DNA of 64,000 nt from positions 3,566,102 through 3,630,101 of the forward strand of contig NZ_CP045503.2 in the NCBI RefSeq assembly GCF_007004545.3, in the 5' to 3' direction. Position numbers and translations under genes: made by a program. The DNA comes from Shewanella eurypsychrophilus. GTDB lineage: Bacteria; Pseudomonadota; Gammaproteobacteria; Enterobacterales; Shewanellaceae. The notes below the pieces were generated by a model. That model worked only from the letters and a program-made list of their open reading frames with translations, did no database searches and was not told the DNA's origin. This document shows positions 28,067 to 38,820 of this stretch, piece after piece. How positions within the stretch are numbered: the first letter of the stretch is position 1; each line of letters begins with the position of its first letter.

Positions 28067-28773
28067 TCAAAGCGCTCATCATCGATGATGAACATTTCGC
28101 CAGAGCAGAACTAGCAGACCTATTGAGTTCGTATGAAGGTATTCAAGTAATAGATCAGTGCTCTAATGCCATTGAGGCGCTACAGAAAATCAACACTCTC
28201 AAACCGGATCTCATTTTTCTCGATATACAGATGCCGAGGATCACAGGCCTTGAGCTAATAGGCATGTTAGATCCAGAGACAATGCCGAGGGTCGTATTTG
28301 TTACAGCTTTCGATGAGTATGCAGTAAAGGCATTTGATAATAATGCCTTCGACTATCTATTAAAACCCATAGATGAGCATAGACTTGCGCAAACGATCCA
28401 ACGAGTGAAAAAAGACGTGACGCCTAAAAATGTAGAAATTCTTGCCCCCGAGCAATTCAGCCATCTACCTTGCTATTGTGGTAGCAAGCTTAAGGTGATT
28501 GCCATAAAAGATGTTGATTATATTTTCAGCGACCTTAGTGGTGTTCATGTGGCAACCAGCAAAGAATTGGTGCACACCCAATTGACTCTCAAAGTATTGG
28601 AGCTCAAGACACCGCTTATTCGATGTCACAGACAATATCTTATTAACCCTGAAGCGATATCGGAAATAGAATTACGAGATACTGGTGCTGAAGTCACCAC
28701 ACTATCGGCAGAGAAAGTCCCCGTCTCTCGGCGCTATTTAAAGCCGTTGAAACAACTTTTTGGTTTTCAATGA
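28063..28773 (+). CDS. LytTR-family response regulator
   Basis: A 236-residue regulator: REC domain with D8/D9 and phospho-acceptor D54 (IFLDIQMP), and a C-terminal LytTR DNA-binding domain (about 135-235, including LIRCHRQYLIN and VSRRYLK). It starts with GTG overlapping the kinase stop. A 9-bp direct repeat with 20-bp period upstream of the neighbouring cstA gene is a likely target. Confidence 0.93.
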   Translation: MIKALIIDDEHFARAELADLLSSYEGIQVIDQCSNAIEALQKINTLKPDLIFLDIQMPRITGLELIGMLDPETMPRVVFVTAFDEYAVKAFDNNAFDYLLKPIDEHRLAQTIQRVKKDVTPKNVEILAPEQFSHLPCYCGSKLKVIAIKDVDYIFSDLSGVHVATSKELVHTQLTLKVLELKTPLIRCHRQYLINPEAISEIELRDTGAEVTTLSAEKVPVSRRYLKPLKQLFGFQ

Positions 28774-28815
28774 GCCAATATCTGTCTATTTTGGTTACCT
28801 CTGGCTAAGGGCTTT

Positions 28816-28844
28816 AACCGCTTAAGTAGACATAAAACCGCTTA
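28816..28844. promoter_or_regulatory. Direct repeat AACCGCTTA-N11-AACCGCTTA, candidate LytTR operator
   Basis: Two identical 9-bp copies at 28816 and 28836, about 90 bp before the cstA start. LytTR regulators such as E. coli YpdB bind direct repeats separated by about 11 bp, so spacing and location fit the adjacent regulator. Confidence 0.6.
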
Positions 28845-28934
28845 CCTGCAAGAAACAACCTCTCAGCTAAATCTTAACGCACCTCCTCTTTAACATCTTT
28901 ACAATAAAACCACTCAAAATGGGAGATGATGATT

Positions 28935-30392
28935 ATGATGTGGTTTTTGATGTGTATTGGCCTACTTATTGGCGGATATTTTGTTTATGGTGTTTTCGTT
29001 GAAAAAGTGTTCGGTATTAATGAAAAACGCCAAACCCCAGCCTTTGCTCAAACAGATGGCGTGGACTTTGTGCCTATGTCTAAGGGAAAAGTTTACTTAA
29101 TCCAACTGTTAAATATTGCAGGTGTTGGCCCAATTTTCGGCCCAATTTTAGGGGCGCTTTATGGCCCTGCAGCAATGCTTTGGATAGTATTCGGTTGTAT
29201 ATTCGCTGGTGCAGTCCACGACTACTTCTCAGGTATGCTGTCAATTAGAAATCACGGACAATCTGTCCCTAATCTAGCCGGTAAATACTTAGGTAAAGGT
29301 GCGAAGCACTTTATGAACGTATTTGCCATCATTCTGCTGTTGCTCGTCGGCGTGGTCTTTATCTCGGCCCCAGCAGGCTTACTAGGCAAGCTTACTGGTT
29401 GGGATGTATCAATCTTCCTTGGTTGTATTTTCGCTTACTACCTGATCGCGACTATTGTTCCTGTCGATAAGATTATTGGTCGTCTGTACCCATTCTTCGG
29501 TGCACTGCTGCTATTTATGTCTTTTGGATTAACAATCGCACTCGTCGTTTCCAGTGAACATACAATGCTCCCAGGCTTCGAAGCAGGTGATTTCTTAAGT
29601 AATTTGAATCCTAATGATATGCCTTTATGGCCAGCACTGTTTATTACCATTGCTTGCGGCGCCGTATCTGGTTTCCATGCGACTCAGTCTCCATTGATGG
29701 CACGATGTGTTGAGAATGAAACAAACGGCCGATTCGTCTTCTATGGCGCTATGATTGGTGAAGGTGTTATTGCCATTATCTGGTGTGCGATTGCCCTATC
29801 TTTCTTCGGCGGTGTTGCAGGCCTTAACGAAGGAATGGGTGGTAACCCTGCGAATGTCGTTTATGAAGCTTCTACAGGCCTTCTTGGTGCAGTGGGTGGA
29901 TTCCTGGCAATCTTAGGTGTTATTATTTTGCCTATCACCTCTGGTGACACAGCCTTTCGTTCTGCGCGTTTAATTCTGTCTGAGTTCTTCAAGATGCCTC
30001 AAACAGAGCTCCCAAAACGGTTATTATTGGCCATACCGCTTTTCATCATGGGTGCGATACTGACTCAAGTTGATTTTGGGGTGATATGGCGTTACTTCGG
30101 CGTTGCAAATCAGACAACTGCGGTGATGATGTTGTGGACTGCCTCAGCTTACCTTCTACGTCACAATAAGTTCCATTGGATCTGTACTATACCTGCGATG
30201 TTTATGACGACTGTCGTCGTTAGCTTCCTGCTCAGCTCGCAGACATTAGGTGCAGGTTTACCCATGACTCTATCAACCATTACTGGCATAGTGACGACTG
30301 CAGTGGTCACTGGATTGGTAATGATTAAAACCAAAGGAAAAGGTGAAGGTGAAAGTGAAGATGATTTAGTTGAAGAGAAATCAGCTAGCTAA
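28935..30392 (+). CDS. cstA: CstA-family carbon-starvation / pyruvate transporter (short form)
   Basis: A membrane protein of about 485 residues with 13 or more predicted helices. It carries CstA signatures: GVDFVPMSKGKVYLIQL, NIAGVGPIFGPILGALYG, GAVHDYFSGMLS, SGFHATQSPLMARC and ITSGDTAFRSARL. It is much shorter than E. coli CstA/BtsT (about 700 residues), so it belongs to the compact subfamily found with LytS/LytTR pairs. GGGAG lies nine bases before the ATG at 28935; the ATG at 28926 directly abuts it and is less likely. Presumed substrate is pyruvate or small peptides. Confidence 0.9.
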   Translation: MMWFLMCIGLLIGGYFVYGVFVEKVFGINEKRQTPAFAQTDGVDFVPMSKGKVYLIQLLNIAGVGPIFGPILGALYGPAAMLWIVFGCIFAGAVHDYFSGMLSIRNHGQSVPNLAGKYLGKGAKHFMNVFAIILLLLVGVVFISAPAGLLGKLTGWDVSIFLGCIFAYYLIATIVPVDKIIGRLYPFFGALLLFMSFGLTIALVVSSEHTMLPGFEAGDFLSNLNPNDMPLWPALFITIACGAVSGFHATQSPLMARCVENETNGRFVFYGAMIGEGVIAIIWCAIALSFFGGVAGLNEGMGGNPANVVYEASTGLLGAVGGFLAILGVIILPITSGDTAFRSARLILSEFFKMPQTELPKRLLLAIPLFIMGAILTQVDFGVIWRYFGVANQTTAVMMLWTASAYLLRHNKFHWICTIPAMFMTTVVVSFLLSSQTLGAGLPMTLSTITGIVTTAVVTGLVMIKTKGKGEGESEDDLVEEKSAS

Positions 30393-30421
30393 ATATTCTA
30401 TGCAGCCAAGCGTTTAAACCT

Positions 30422-30449
30422 AAACAGCCAGTCATTGACTGGCTGTTTT
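30422..30449 (+). terminator. Terminator of cstA (also usable by yaeQ from the other side)
   Basis: Stem AAACAGCCAGTC, ATT loop, GACTGGCTGTTTT. It stands between convergent cstA and yaeQ. Confidence 0.85.
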
Positions 30450-30467
30450 CTATTAACCAAAGGGAGG

Positions 30468-31007
30468 TTATTGTTTAAGTATTTCTGGTATAATTTGAAC
30501 ACTGCCGTCATCACTAGATAACCAAACTTCCCCATCACTAATATTATACTGTAGCGCCATATTACGGGCGACCAGCTCTCCCATTTGTTTCACAGCCTCT
30601 TCAGGGATATTCCACACTTTTAGATTCTTATAGCGCTCTAGCGCTTTTTCATTTTGTTGCCACCAAATTGGCACGCTTCGTCCACCATAGGTAAACAGCT
30701 GCACCTGTTTCGATCGACCACTGGCTTTTCTTAGCCATTTCTCATCACTCTGACCGAACTCTATCCAAAGTTCAATTTCACCAGAAAGTGACTTTTGCCA
30801 AAGCTCAGGTTCATCTTCAACACAGAGCCCTTTACTGAATTCTAGAAATTCAGAGGCATTAAGTGCAAATGCCAATAATCGAACCATCATACGGGAGTCT
30901 GTTTCAGAAGGATGCTGCGCTAATGTCAGTTGATGGTCCTGATAATATCCACGATCCATATCGGCTATTTGTATATTGACTTTATAAACGGTTGCTTTCG
31001 GTGCCAT
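30468..31007 (-). CDS. yaeQ: YaeQ family protein
   Basis: A 179-residue protein aligned end to end with E. coli YaeQ by memory: KATVYKVNIQIADMDRGYY, HPSETDSRMMVRLLAFAL, GLCVEDEPELW, ELWIEFGQ, LFTYGG and IWWQQNEKAL. The fold is PD-(D/E)XK nuclease-like; cellular role is uncertain. Confidence 0.93.
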   Translation of the reverse strand: MAPKATVYKVNIQIADMDRGYYQDHQLTLAQHPSETDSRMMVRLLAFALNASEFLEFSKGLCVEDEPELWQKSLSGEIELWIEFGQSDEKWLRKASGRSKQVQLFTYGGRSVPIWWQQNEKALERYKNLKVWNIPEEAVKQMGELVARNMALQYNISDGEVWLSSDDGSVQIIPEILKQ

Positions 31008-31126
31008 AAGTTATCTATCTCTCAATTAATTGGCAATAGTGTAACTCAATTCCGATCTCAAAATAGACTTGTCTTGACTCATGACCATATCAAACAGATA
31101 AAATACTACGACCATCAAGCTATAAG

Positions 31127-32038
31127 CTAAATAGTGCCTGCAGTTAAATGCTTTGCCATAGGAAAGTGAGCTTTAAGTTGAGCAACCTTGTCCTTATCCG
31201 CATAAACAAGACAACGCTGACCACTCTCGTATAGCTCACTGAGTTCACTCAATATTGGTATTTCACCTCGATTAGCATCACGACGAACAAATTCATTCAG
31301 CGCAAATGGTAGCTCGACGGTACTAAAAATTTGATCCAGTTTCTGCATCAGCGGCATCGCAGCAATGGGTAACAAGGATGCAGGAGTTTCATCATCGATA
31401 AGTAATAATTCTCCACCTAATGACAGGTTTTGAAATCCATTGTCGTAATGAACCGCTGTATCATCATCAAACTTATCTCCATTTGCTCTGAAGAAATGTT
31501 CCCAAAATAGTTTACGTTGTTTGAATTGCGGCAACCTCTGTTGCACCTCATTACGCCTAGATGCAACGAAATCAAACAAGGGGGCTAGCGATTGAGGCAA
31601 CCAAGATTCTAACCTCGCTCTGAGCTCTCGAGCAAAAATAGGCGCGGCTCCAGCTGTACTTATTGCTATCTGGAGGCGACCTCGGTCTACAATTGATGGT
31701 GTAATGAAGCTGCATTGCTTCGGGTTATCGACAACATTAACCCAGATCCCACGTTCTCGAGCAATAGCAGCCAACTTAGTATTGAGCACATCATCTGCTG
31801 TTGCGAGATAAACAAGATCAAAATCAGTGATATCCTCAGACTTCACTTCACGATTAATAATCGTGATACGATCTTGGCTAGCACTTTTATACACTTCATC
31901 AGAAATATCTACCGCTATAACAGTGATAACAGCTTCTGTTCTAGCGAGTAATTCAAGTTTTCTGGAGGCGACATCACCCGCTCCCACGAGTAAGACTGTT
32001 AGCTTTGATGTATCAACGAATAGGGGAAAGTACTGCAT
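31127..32038 (-). CDS. Sirohaem synthase N-terminal-type enzyme (precorrin-2 dehydrogenase / sirohydrochlorin ferrochelatase)
   Basis: A 303-residue protein matching the N-terminal module of CysG and yeast Met8p: PLFVDTSKLTVLLVGAGDVASRK (NAD-binding GxGxxA), then DNPKQCSFITPSIVDRG and IAISTAGAAPIFARELRARLE. It lacks the C-terminal uroporphyrinogen methyltransferase of CysG. It oxidises precorrin-2 and inserts iron to make sirohaem. A good Fur-like palindrome is 31-49 bp upstream of the start. The C-terminal about 90 residues are divergent. Confidence 0.88.
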   Translation of the reverse strand: MQYFPLFVDTSKLTVLLVGAGDVASRKLELLARTEAVITVIAVDISDEVYKSASQDRITIINREVKSEDITDFDLVYLATADDVLNTKLAAIARERGIWVNVVDNPKQCSFITPSIVDRGRLQIAISTAGAAPIFARELRARLESWLPQSLAPLFDFVASRRNEVQQRLPQFKQRKLFWEHFFRANGDKFDDDTAVHYDNGFQNLSLGGELLLIDDETPASLLPIAAMPLMQKLDQIFSTVELPFALNEFVRRDANRGEIPILSELSELYESGQRCLVYADKDKVAQLKAHFPMAKHLTAGTI

Positions 32039-32068
32039 TAAGGATATATTCCTAATCTTGAATTAATA

Positions 32069-32087
32069 GAAAATGATGATCATTTTA
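32069..32087. promoter_or_regulatory. Fur-box-like palindrome upstream of the sirohaem gene
   Basis: Contains AAAATGAT-G-ATCATTTT, a perfect 8-1-8 inverted repeat, and agrees with the 19-bp Fur consensus at about 15 of 19 positions. It lies 31-49 bp before the start codon, in promoter position. Confidence 0.6.
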
Positions 32088-32174
32088 GACGCATAGCCAG
32101 CGGCGATTAAACCTCTCTGAGTATACTCTATTGTTTCCAGTTCAAGTGTGAAGGTGCTAATCCACTACAGTGCT

Positions 32175-32492
32175 TTAGTTATAATGATCACACCGTTCTG
32201 CACTGCATTGCCAGCATAGCTCAAAACTGGATTCATTCATTTCATGACACTTAACACACTGCCATTGTGGACTCTCTACATTCAATGATTCAAGCATCTG
32301 TTTAGCCTGTTCATATTTTGACTCACAAACCCACAATTCAACATTTTGAAGGTCGACTGGCAGCTCACCAATCCCACCTAATAAGGCTTCGCCTCTTAAC
32401 TCAACTTCGATACCACTGGTTTCTAACAGGCCTTTCCAAGTATGAGCCTGAAGTAAATTACCACCTGCAACGATACGGCTACGATCTTCCAT
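32175..32492 (-). CDS. DUF2007 domain protein with C-terminal zinc ribbon
   Basis: A 105-residue protein. Residues about 5-70 are a DUF2007 ('putative prokaryotic signal transducing') domain, with GNLLQAHTWKGLLETSGIEV and LWVCESKYEQAKQML. Residues about 78-100 carry CVKCHEMNESSFELCWQC, a RanBP2-like four-cysteine zinc ribbon. Function is unknown; the ribbon suggests a protein or nucleic-acid contact. Confidence 0.82.
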   Translation of the reverse strand: MEDRSRIVAGGNLLQAHTWKGLLETSGIEVELRGEALLGGIGELPVDLQNVELWVCESKYEQAKQMLESLNVESPQWQCVKCHEMNESSFELCWQCSAERCDHYN

Positions 32493-32668
32493 GTTATTCC
32501 CTACATCTATTGCTCTTCTGGCAAATTTTAAGGTTAATACTCATCTCATATTTCGTTAACAAGTATATGAGTGCCAACATCCTACTGCTAAATGAGCAAG
32601 CCTGTCGAGGGTAAATATGGCCAAGCTAGATAATTCAGTTGTTACAGCTTGGAGATGTATTAATTTAA

Positions 32669-32996
32669 TACCATTTCCATTAAATAAGTGACCATTCAGC
32701 GGGAGTTAAAAACGCTGTAGGCAAGATAAGGGGATTGAAGCTAATAGTTATTCTCGGCTCTGGCATCCTGCTTCGCCCTACCTTCTGCATCCATGCAGTC
32801 GTATATCGAAAGCCACTTTCGCAGCTTAAAGTGTTTTTCCCATGCTTTAAAAACAGCCGCACTTCGTGAGCTTCTCAGGGCTTCTACTTCTGCGTTGCAT
32901 TGCCTCGAAAGGGAATAACCATTTCGTCAACAATGCGCCTTGAATTTAAAGCCCTGAGAAAGCTCTGAATTGATCATATGTTTAATGGAATTGGTA
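32669..32996 (+). repeat. MITE-like inverted-repeat element, family B (328 bp, long form)
   Basis: Ends TACCATTTCCATTAAATAAG... and ...TTTAATGGAATTGGTA are imperfect inverted repeats, flanked by TA. It shares long blocks with the element at 51637 (CGGGA-TTAAAAACGCTGTAGGCAAG, GAAGCTAATAGTTATTCT, AAGGGAATA-CCATTTC) but has about 60 bp extra in the middle. No credible coding frame. Confidence 0.8.
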
Positions 32997-33039
32997 TATC
33001 GAGCGCACACATGTTGCTTTTCTATTTTTTAATGACAAT

Positions 33040-33066
33040 AAAAAACCACCCGAAGGTGGTTTTTTT
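33040..33066 (-). terminator. Terminator downstream of secF
   Basis: AAAAAACCACC, CGAA tetraloop, GGTGGTTTTTT; symmetric and placed about 125 bp beyond the secF stop, after the duplicated secF tail. Confidence 0.85.
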
Positions 33067-33091
33067 AAACATACTGAGATTTTAAAAAATC

Positions 33092-33136
33092 TTAATGCGA
33101 CAGTGCGTCTTGGTCTGCGCCTTCTTTTTCTATCTC
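33092..33136 (-). repeat. Duplicated 3' end of secF
   Basis: These 45 bp repeat the last codons of secF (33191-33235) with a single mismatch and an offset of exactly 99 bp. Read on the minus strand they encode the same EIEKEGADQDALSH-stop tail. A frame beginning at ATG 33172 (MAKHQVYDGWLF...) runs into the copy and would give a 26-residue peptide, but no ribosome-binding site precedes it. Most likely a short tandem-duplication scar. Confidence 0.8.
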
Positions 33137-33190
33137 AAATAGCCAACCATCATAAACTTGATGCTTGGCCATTTAATAGCGTTTAGAAAC

Positions 33191-34138
33191 TTAGTGCGAC
33201 AGTGCGTCTTGGTCTGCGCCTTCTTTTTCTATCTCGACGGGCATCATGTGCTCGCGATTGATCCCAAGCTTAATCGCTAAGAAGCTTGCAACATAGATAG
33301 AAGAGAAAGTACCAACGAAGATGCCCATTAGAAGTGCCGTAGCAAATCCATGGATCATGGTTCCACCCTTAAGGAACAAGGCAATAACCACCACTAACGT
33401 TGTGCCCGTTGTAATAACAGTTCGGCTCATTGTCTGAGTGATAGACTTGTTAACAATCTCTTCAGGCTCACCTTTACGGATCTTAAGGAAGTTTTCACGA
33501 ATCCGATCAAACACTACGATGGTATCGTTAAGTGAGTAACCGACAACGGTCAATACGCCCGCAAGTACCGTCAGATCGAAATCTAACTGGAACAATGAGA
33601 AGACACCTAAGGTAATAATCACATCGTGCGCCAATGCAGCAACAGAACCGACTGCTAATCGCCACTCGAAGCGGAACGACACATAAATAAGAATACAAAT
33701 AAGTGCAACCAATACTGCCAGGCCACCCTGCTCTGCTAATTCTTTACCTATCTGAGGTCCAACCATCTCAACACGCTTTTGGATAACTTGCGGATCAAGT
33801 TTAATCGCCGCTTCCATCACATGTTCGACTTGAGTGTCGCTCTTCACGCCTTCCTTAACAGGAAGACGGGTGATCACATCGCGACTCGAACCAAAGTTCT
33901 GTATCACGACACCTTGAGTCTCTTCACTGGTTAGCTCGGCGCGAAGCGCCTCCAAATCAGCTCGAGATGAAAATTCAAGTTCAACAACGGTACCACCAGT
34001 AAAATCGAGTCCCCAGTTTATGCCTTTAGTCGCAAGCGACGTCAAAGAGGCTATCACTAAGACCAAAGACAGGATACTGACTGGTACTGCATGACGCAGA
34101 AAGTTGATCGTGCCCTTTATCGATAAAATCTGAAACAT
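33191..34138 (-). CDS. secF: Protein-export membrane protein SecF
   Basis: A 315-residue RND-type membrane protein with six helices: the first at about 16-35, then the periplasmic domain opening GLDFTGGTVVELEFS, then helices with GYSLNDTIVVFDRIREN. With SecD and YajC it uses the proton gradient to complete translocation through SecYEG. The ATG at 34138 is used; TTG six bases earlier is rejected. Its last codons are duplicated downstream. Confidence 0.97.
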   Translation of the reverse strand: MFQILSIKGTINFLRHAVPVSILSLVLVIASLTSLATKGINWGLDFTGGTVVELEFSSRADLEALRAELTSEETQGVVIQNFGSSRDVITRLPVKEGVKSDTQVEHVMEAAIKLDPQVIQKRVEMVGPQIGKELAEQGGLAVLVALICILIYVSFRFEWRLAVGSVAALAHDVIITLGVFSLFQLDFDLTVLAGVLTVVGYSLNDTIVVFDRIRENFLKIRKGEPEEIVNKSITQTMSRTVITTGTTLVVVIALFLKGGTMIHGFATALLMGIFVGTFSSIYVASFLAIKLGINREHMMPVEIEKEGADQDALSH

Positions 34139-34150
34139 AATCAACTTTCC

Positions 34151-36001
34151 TTAAATAGACAGTTTCTTAACGCGCTTACCACCCCAAACAGCGTTAACTA
34201 TTGAGCGGGTTCCCACGATAGAGGTGAACATAGAGGTCGCAATACCTATCATCAAGGTAACAGCGAAACCTTTCACTGCACCAGTACCTACGGCGAACAA
34301 GATAAGTGCTGTCATAAAGGTGGTGATGTTTGCATCAGCAATGGTAGAAAACGCATTTCCATAGCCTTCATGGATCGCCTGCTGAACACTTCGACCATTT
34401 CTTAACTCTTCACGGATACGCTCATAAATCAATACGTTTCCATCAACAGCCATACCAACAGTCAGTACCATACCTGCAATACCAGGTAGCGTAAGTACTG
34501 CGCCAGGGATCATAGACATGACACCAACGACCATAACAAGGTTTGCAGTTAATGCTAGGTTAGCAATCAAGCCAAATCCACGGTAGTAAACCAACATGAA
34601 CATAAGGACAACAGCCATACCCCAGATCATGGCTTGCACACCATTTTGGATGTTCTCTGCGCCTAAGCTTGGACCAATAGTACGTTCTTCAACGATAACT
34701 ACCGGAGCAATCAAAGCACCAGCACGTAATAATAGCGCCAGGTTTTGTGCTTCTGCATGATCAAGCCCTGTGATAACAAAGTTACGTCCAAGGCGCGCCT
34801 GGATGGTTGCGACTGAAATAACTTCTTCTATCTTTTCAAGCTTAACGCTGCCATCAGGGTTCTTTTCACCGTTATCTTTGTACTCAATAAACAAGGTCGC
34901 CATTGGATTACCAATGTTGTCCTTTGTCACATTTGAGAAGATTGAACCACCTTTAGAATCCAGGTTGATGCTCACTTGCGGTCGGCTATACTCATCAAAG
35001 CTAGGCTGTGCACCTTGAATATGGGTACCTGACAGCATGACTTCTTTATAAAGAGCAACCTTTCCGCCTTGACGACGATCGTAAATCTGAGAGTTAGCAG
35101 AAATACGGCCACTAGCAATAGCAGCAGCGTCGGCTTTCTCATCAACCATACGAAATTCAATAGAAGCCGTCGCACCTAGAATCTTCTTAGCGCGAGCTGT
35201 ATCTTGAACACCAGGCAATTGAACGATAATTCGCTCAGCACCTTGACGTTGTACGACAGGCTCGGCAACACCCAGCTCATTCACTCGATTACGAATCGTG
35301 GTGATGTTTTGCTGAAGTGCTTCCTCTTTTACCTGCTTAAGGTAGTTTTCGCTTAAATTAGCGATTAAGAAATAATTTTCACCCGATGAAACATCAGAGA
35401 AGATCATGTCATTACCACGACTCTTAAGAAAACGTTCGGCTTTCGCTAAGTTTTCAGCATCACGAAATTTTATCTCGATGCCTTTAGCACTGTCACGAAT
35501 GCCCGCATAACGGATCCGCTCACCACGAAGGTCAGTTCTAAAGTCGGCCATTTTAGACTCTGTCATCTTACGAACAGCTTCGCCCATCTTAACTTCCATT
35601 AAGAAATGCACACCACCACGTAGATCGAGACCGAGTTTCATCGGACTGCCGCCCATGGATTCTAGCCACTCAGGTGTCGCCGCAGCTAAATTTAAGGCGA
35701 CGGTGTATTTGTCCCCTAAAACTTCGGCGATGATATCTTTAGCAACGAGTTGCTGATCACCATCATTTACACGGACTAAAAGCTGACCATTCTCAAGTTC
35801 AGAACGTTTGACAGTAATATTCTTACTAGCAAGCGCATCATTGACCATTGACTGAGTTGCCACCGTCACTTCTACTCCACGAGTAGCAACGACTTGGACC
35901 GCGTAATCTTCACCGAAGAGATTCGGAATTGCATAGAAAGAACCGACCATAATGACTATAGCCACCATGAAGTTCTTCCACATTGGGTATTTATTTAACA
36001 C
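34151..36001 (-). CDS. secD: Protein-export membrane protein SecD
   Basis: A 616-residue partner of SecF with the large periplasmic domain. Signatures are [48 protein letters not shown] and [21 protein letters not shown]. The start is GTG at 36001, with GAGGG seven bases upstream. It is 12 bp from secF and 18 bp from yajC, in the usual operon. Confidence 0.97.
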   Translation of the reverse strand: MLNKYPMWKNFMVAIVIMVGSFYAIPNLFGEDYAVQVVATRGVEVTVATQSMVNDALASKNITVKRSELENGQLLVRVNDGDQQLVAKDIIAEVLGDKYTVALNLAAATPEWLESMGGSPMKLGLDLRGGVHFLMEVKMGEAVRKMTESKMADFRTDLRGERIRYAGIRDSAKGIEIKFRDAENLAKAERFLKSRGNDMIFSDVSSGENYFLIANLSENYLKQVKEEALQQNITTIRNRVNELGVAEPVVQRQGAERIIVQLPGVQDTARAKKILGATASIEFRMVDEKADAAAIASGRISANSQIYDRRQGGKVALYKEVMLSGTHIQGAQPSFDEYSRPQVSINLDSKGGSIFSNVTKDNIGNPMATLFIEYKDNGEKNPDGSVKLEKIEEVISVATIQARLGRNFVITGLDHAEAQNLALLLRAGALIAPVVIVEERTIGPSLGAENIQNGVQAMIWGMAVVLMFMLVYYRGFGLIANLALTANLVMVVGVMSMIPGAVLTLPGIAGMVLTVGMAVDGNVLIYERIREELRNGRSVQQAIHEGYGNAFSTIADANITTFMTALILFAVGTGAVKGFAVTLMIGIATSMFTSIVGTRSIVNAVWGGKRVKKLSI

Positions 36002-36019
36002 ACCATCGCCCTCTTGGCT

Positions 36020-36346
36020 TTAAAGTGACTTAATAGAGCCTTTTGGCAATACAGCCGCAATGTAGTCCTTTTTAATCGTAATTTCAGATGTTTCATTGAT
36101 AGTCAGCAACACATAATCATTCTCTTCGCTGATCTTAGCAATCTTACCTAAAATACCACCGCTGGTGAGTACTTCATCACCTTTACTCAATGAACCCATT
36201 AAGTTTTTGTGCTCTTTGACACGCTTTGACTGCGGGCGGAAAATCATAAAGTAGAAGATCAGGCCGAATATAACCAGCATGAAAATTAACTCCATGGTGC
36301 CACCAGTGGCTGGGGCATCTGCAGCGTACGCATTTGAAATGAACAT
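36020..36346 (-). CDS. yajC: Preprotein translocase subunit YajC
   Basis: A 108-residue single-span protein: helix at about 18-38 (LIFMLVIFGLIFYFMIFRPQ in outline), then QSKRVKEHKNLMGSLSKGDEVLTSGGILG. Part of the SecDF-YajC complex; located between tgt and secD as in E. coli. Confidence 0.96.
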   Translation of the reverse strand: MFISNAYAADAPATGGTMELIFMLVIFGLIFYFMIFRPQSKRVKEHKNLMGSLSKGDEVLTSGGILGKIAKISEENDYVLLTINETSEITIKKDYIAAVLPKGSIKSL

Positions 36347-36378
36347 AGTTATCTCTTCTTATTAGCAGTAGTTAAAAA

Positions 36379-37506
<1,128 letters not shown>

Positions 37507-37668
37507 TCACCTCGCCAGATAAACAGTCTGACTTAATCATTTTATCAAGCCTTGCTCTTTCACAACGTTATCGTTAGAAGCGCAAAGCAAATATTAATAT
37601 TAGAGATAAGGGCAAACTGTTTAGTATCAACCCTAACCTTAAAAATAAGATCAAAATATAAAGCTAAA

Positions 37669-37702
37669 AAAATACCCACCTCAACGTGTGGGTGGGTATT
37701 TT
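37669..37702 (-). terminator. Terminator of queA
   Basis: AAAATACCCACC pairs with GGTGGGTATTTT around a ten-base loop, between queA and tgt. The minus-strand U-tract is interrupted, so readthrough into tgt is possible. Confidence 0.65.
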
Positions 37703-37718
37703 AAAACAATTTTAGTTA

Positions 37719-38756
37719 TTAGTTCGCTTTTTTAGTCACAAACATGGCATCACCATAGCTAAAGAAGCGGTATTTTTGAGCGATCGCGTGCTGATAGGCG
37801 TTTTTTACCTCATCGAAGCCAGCGAATGCACTTAGCAACATGATCAGCGTCGACTCTGGAAGATGGAAATTAGTCACCATCGCATCGACTATTTTAAATT
37901 CATAGCCAGGATAAATAAAGATATCGGTATCACTACAAAAAGGGACAAGTTGATCAATACTTGCTTTGGCAGCGCTCTCAAGTGAACGTACTGATGTAGT
38001 ACCTACGGCAATAACACGGTTGCCTTTTGCTTTAGTCTGGACCACCTTATCGACGACTTCTTGAGAGACCTCTGCCCACTCAGAGTGCATTTTATGCTCG
38101 AGGATGTTGTCGACTTTTACCGGCTGAAAGGTCCCAGCACCAACATGAAGTGTCACAAAGGCAGTATCGACACCTTTGGCGACAAGCGCTTGGAGAATGT
38201 CATCGTCGAAATGCAGACCCGCAGTAGGCGCCGCAACTGCGCCTGGTGTTTGATTATAAACCGTTTGATAACGCTCTTTATCCGCATCTTCGTCGGGACG
38301 GTCTATATAGGGTGGCAATGGCATATGCCCCACTTCTTCTAACACTTCAAGAATTGTTTTCTCTGACAGAAGTTTCAACTCAAACAGTGCATCATGACGC
38401 TGAACCATGATCATCTGATAGCCACCATCTAAACAGATAATCGTATCGACTTTTGGAGATTTAGAGCACCTTACATGGGCTAAAATACTCTTATCATCGA
38501 GCATACGCTCAACAAGTAGTTCAAGCTTACCGCCTGTTTGCTTTTTACCAAACAAGCGCGCAGGGATCACTCGGGTGTTATTAAACACCATAAGATCACC
38601 AGGATTGACCATATCTAGGATATCTGTGAACTGCTTGTCTGTGATCGCACCACTATTACCATCTAATGCAAGTAGCCTTGATGATGTACGATCGGCGGTA
38701 GGATAACGAGCGATAAGCTCATTTGGAAGTTCAAAAGAAAAATCGGTGACACGCAT
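37719..38756 (-). CDS. queA: S-adenosylmethionine:tRNA ribosyltransferase-isomerase
   Basis: A 345-residue QueA with family blocks [55 protein letters not shown] and [16 protein letters not shown]. It makes epoxyqueuosine from preQ1 in tRNA, one step after Tgt, encoded downstream. Confidence 0.98.
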   Translation of the reverse strand: MRVTDFSFELPNELIARYPTADRTSSRLLALDGNSGAITDKQFTDILDMVNPGDLMVFNNTRVIPARLFGKKQTGGKLELLVERMLDDKSILAHVRCSKSPKVDTIICLDGGYQMIMVQRHDALFELKLLSEKTILEVLEEVGHMPLPPYIDRPDEDADKERYQTVYNQTPGAVAAPTAGLHFDDDILQALVAKGVDTAFVTLHVGAGTFQPVKVDNILEHKMHSEWAEVSQEVVDKVVQTKAKGNRVIAVGTTSVRSLESAAKASIDQLVPFCSDTDIFIYPGYEFKIVDAMVTNFHLPESTLIMLLSAFAGFDEVKNAYQHAIAQKYRFFSYGDAMFVTKKAN

Positions 38757-38820
38757 GGTTAGTCTCTGCTTAGCATAAATCCGGCGCTAGTCTATTGGCA
38801 CAGAGAAATAAGATCAACAA

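Noticed and set aside
32245..32280. CxxCH-like CVKCHEM in the DUF2007 protein as a haem site
   Set aside because: The protein has no export signal, and the four cysteines are arranged as a zinc ribbon (CxxC...CxxC), so haem attachment is unlikely.
32680..32862. 60-codon minus-strand frame
   Set aside because: Lies wholly inside the MITE-like element; other copies of the element do not keep the frame.
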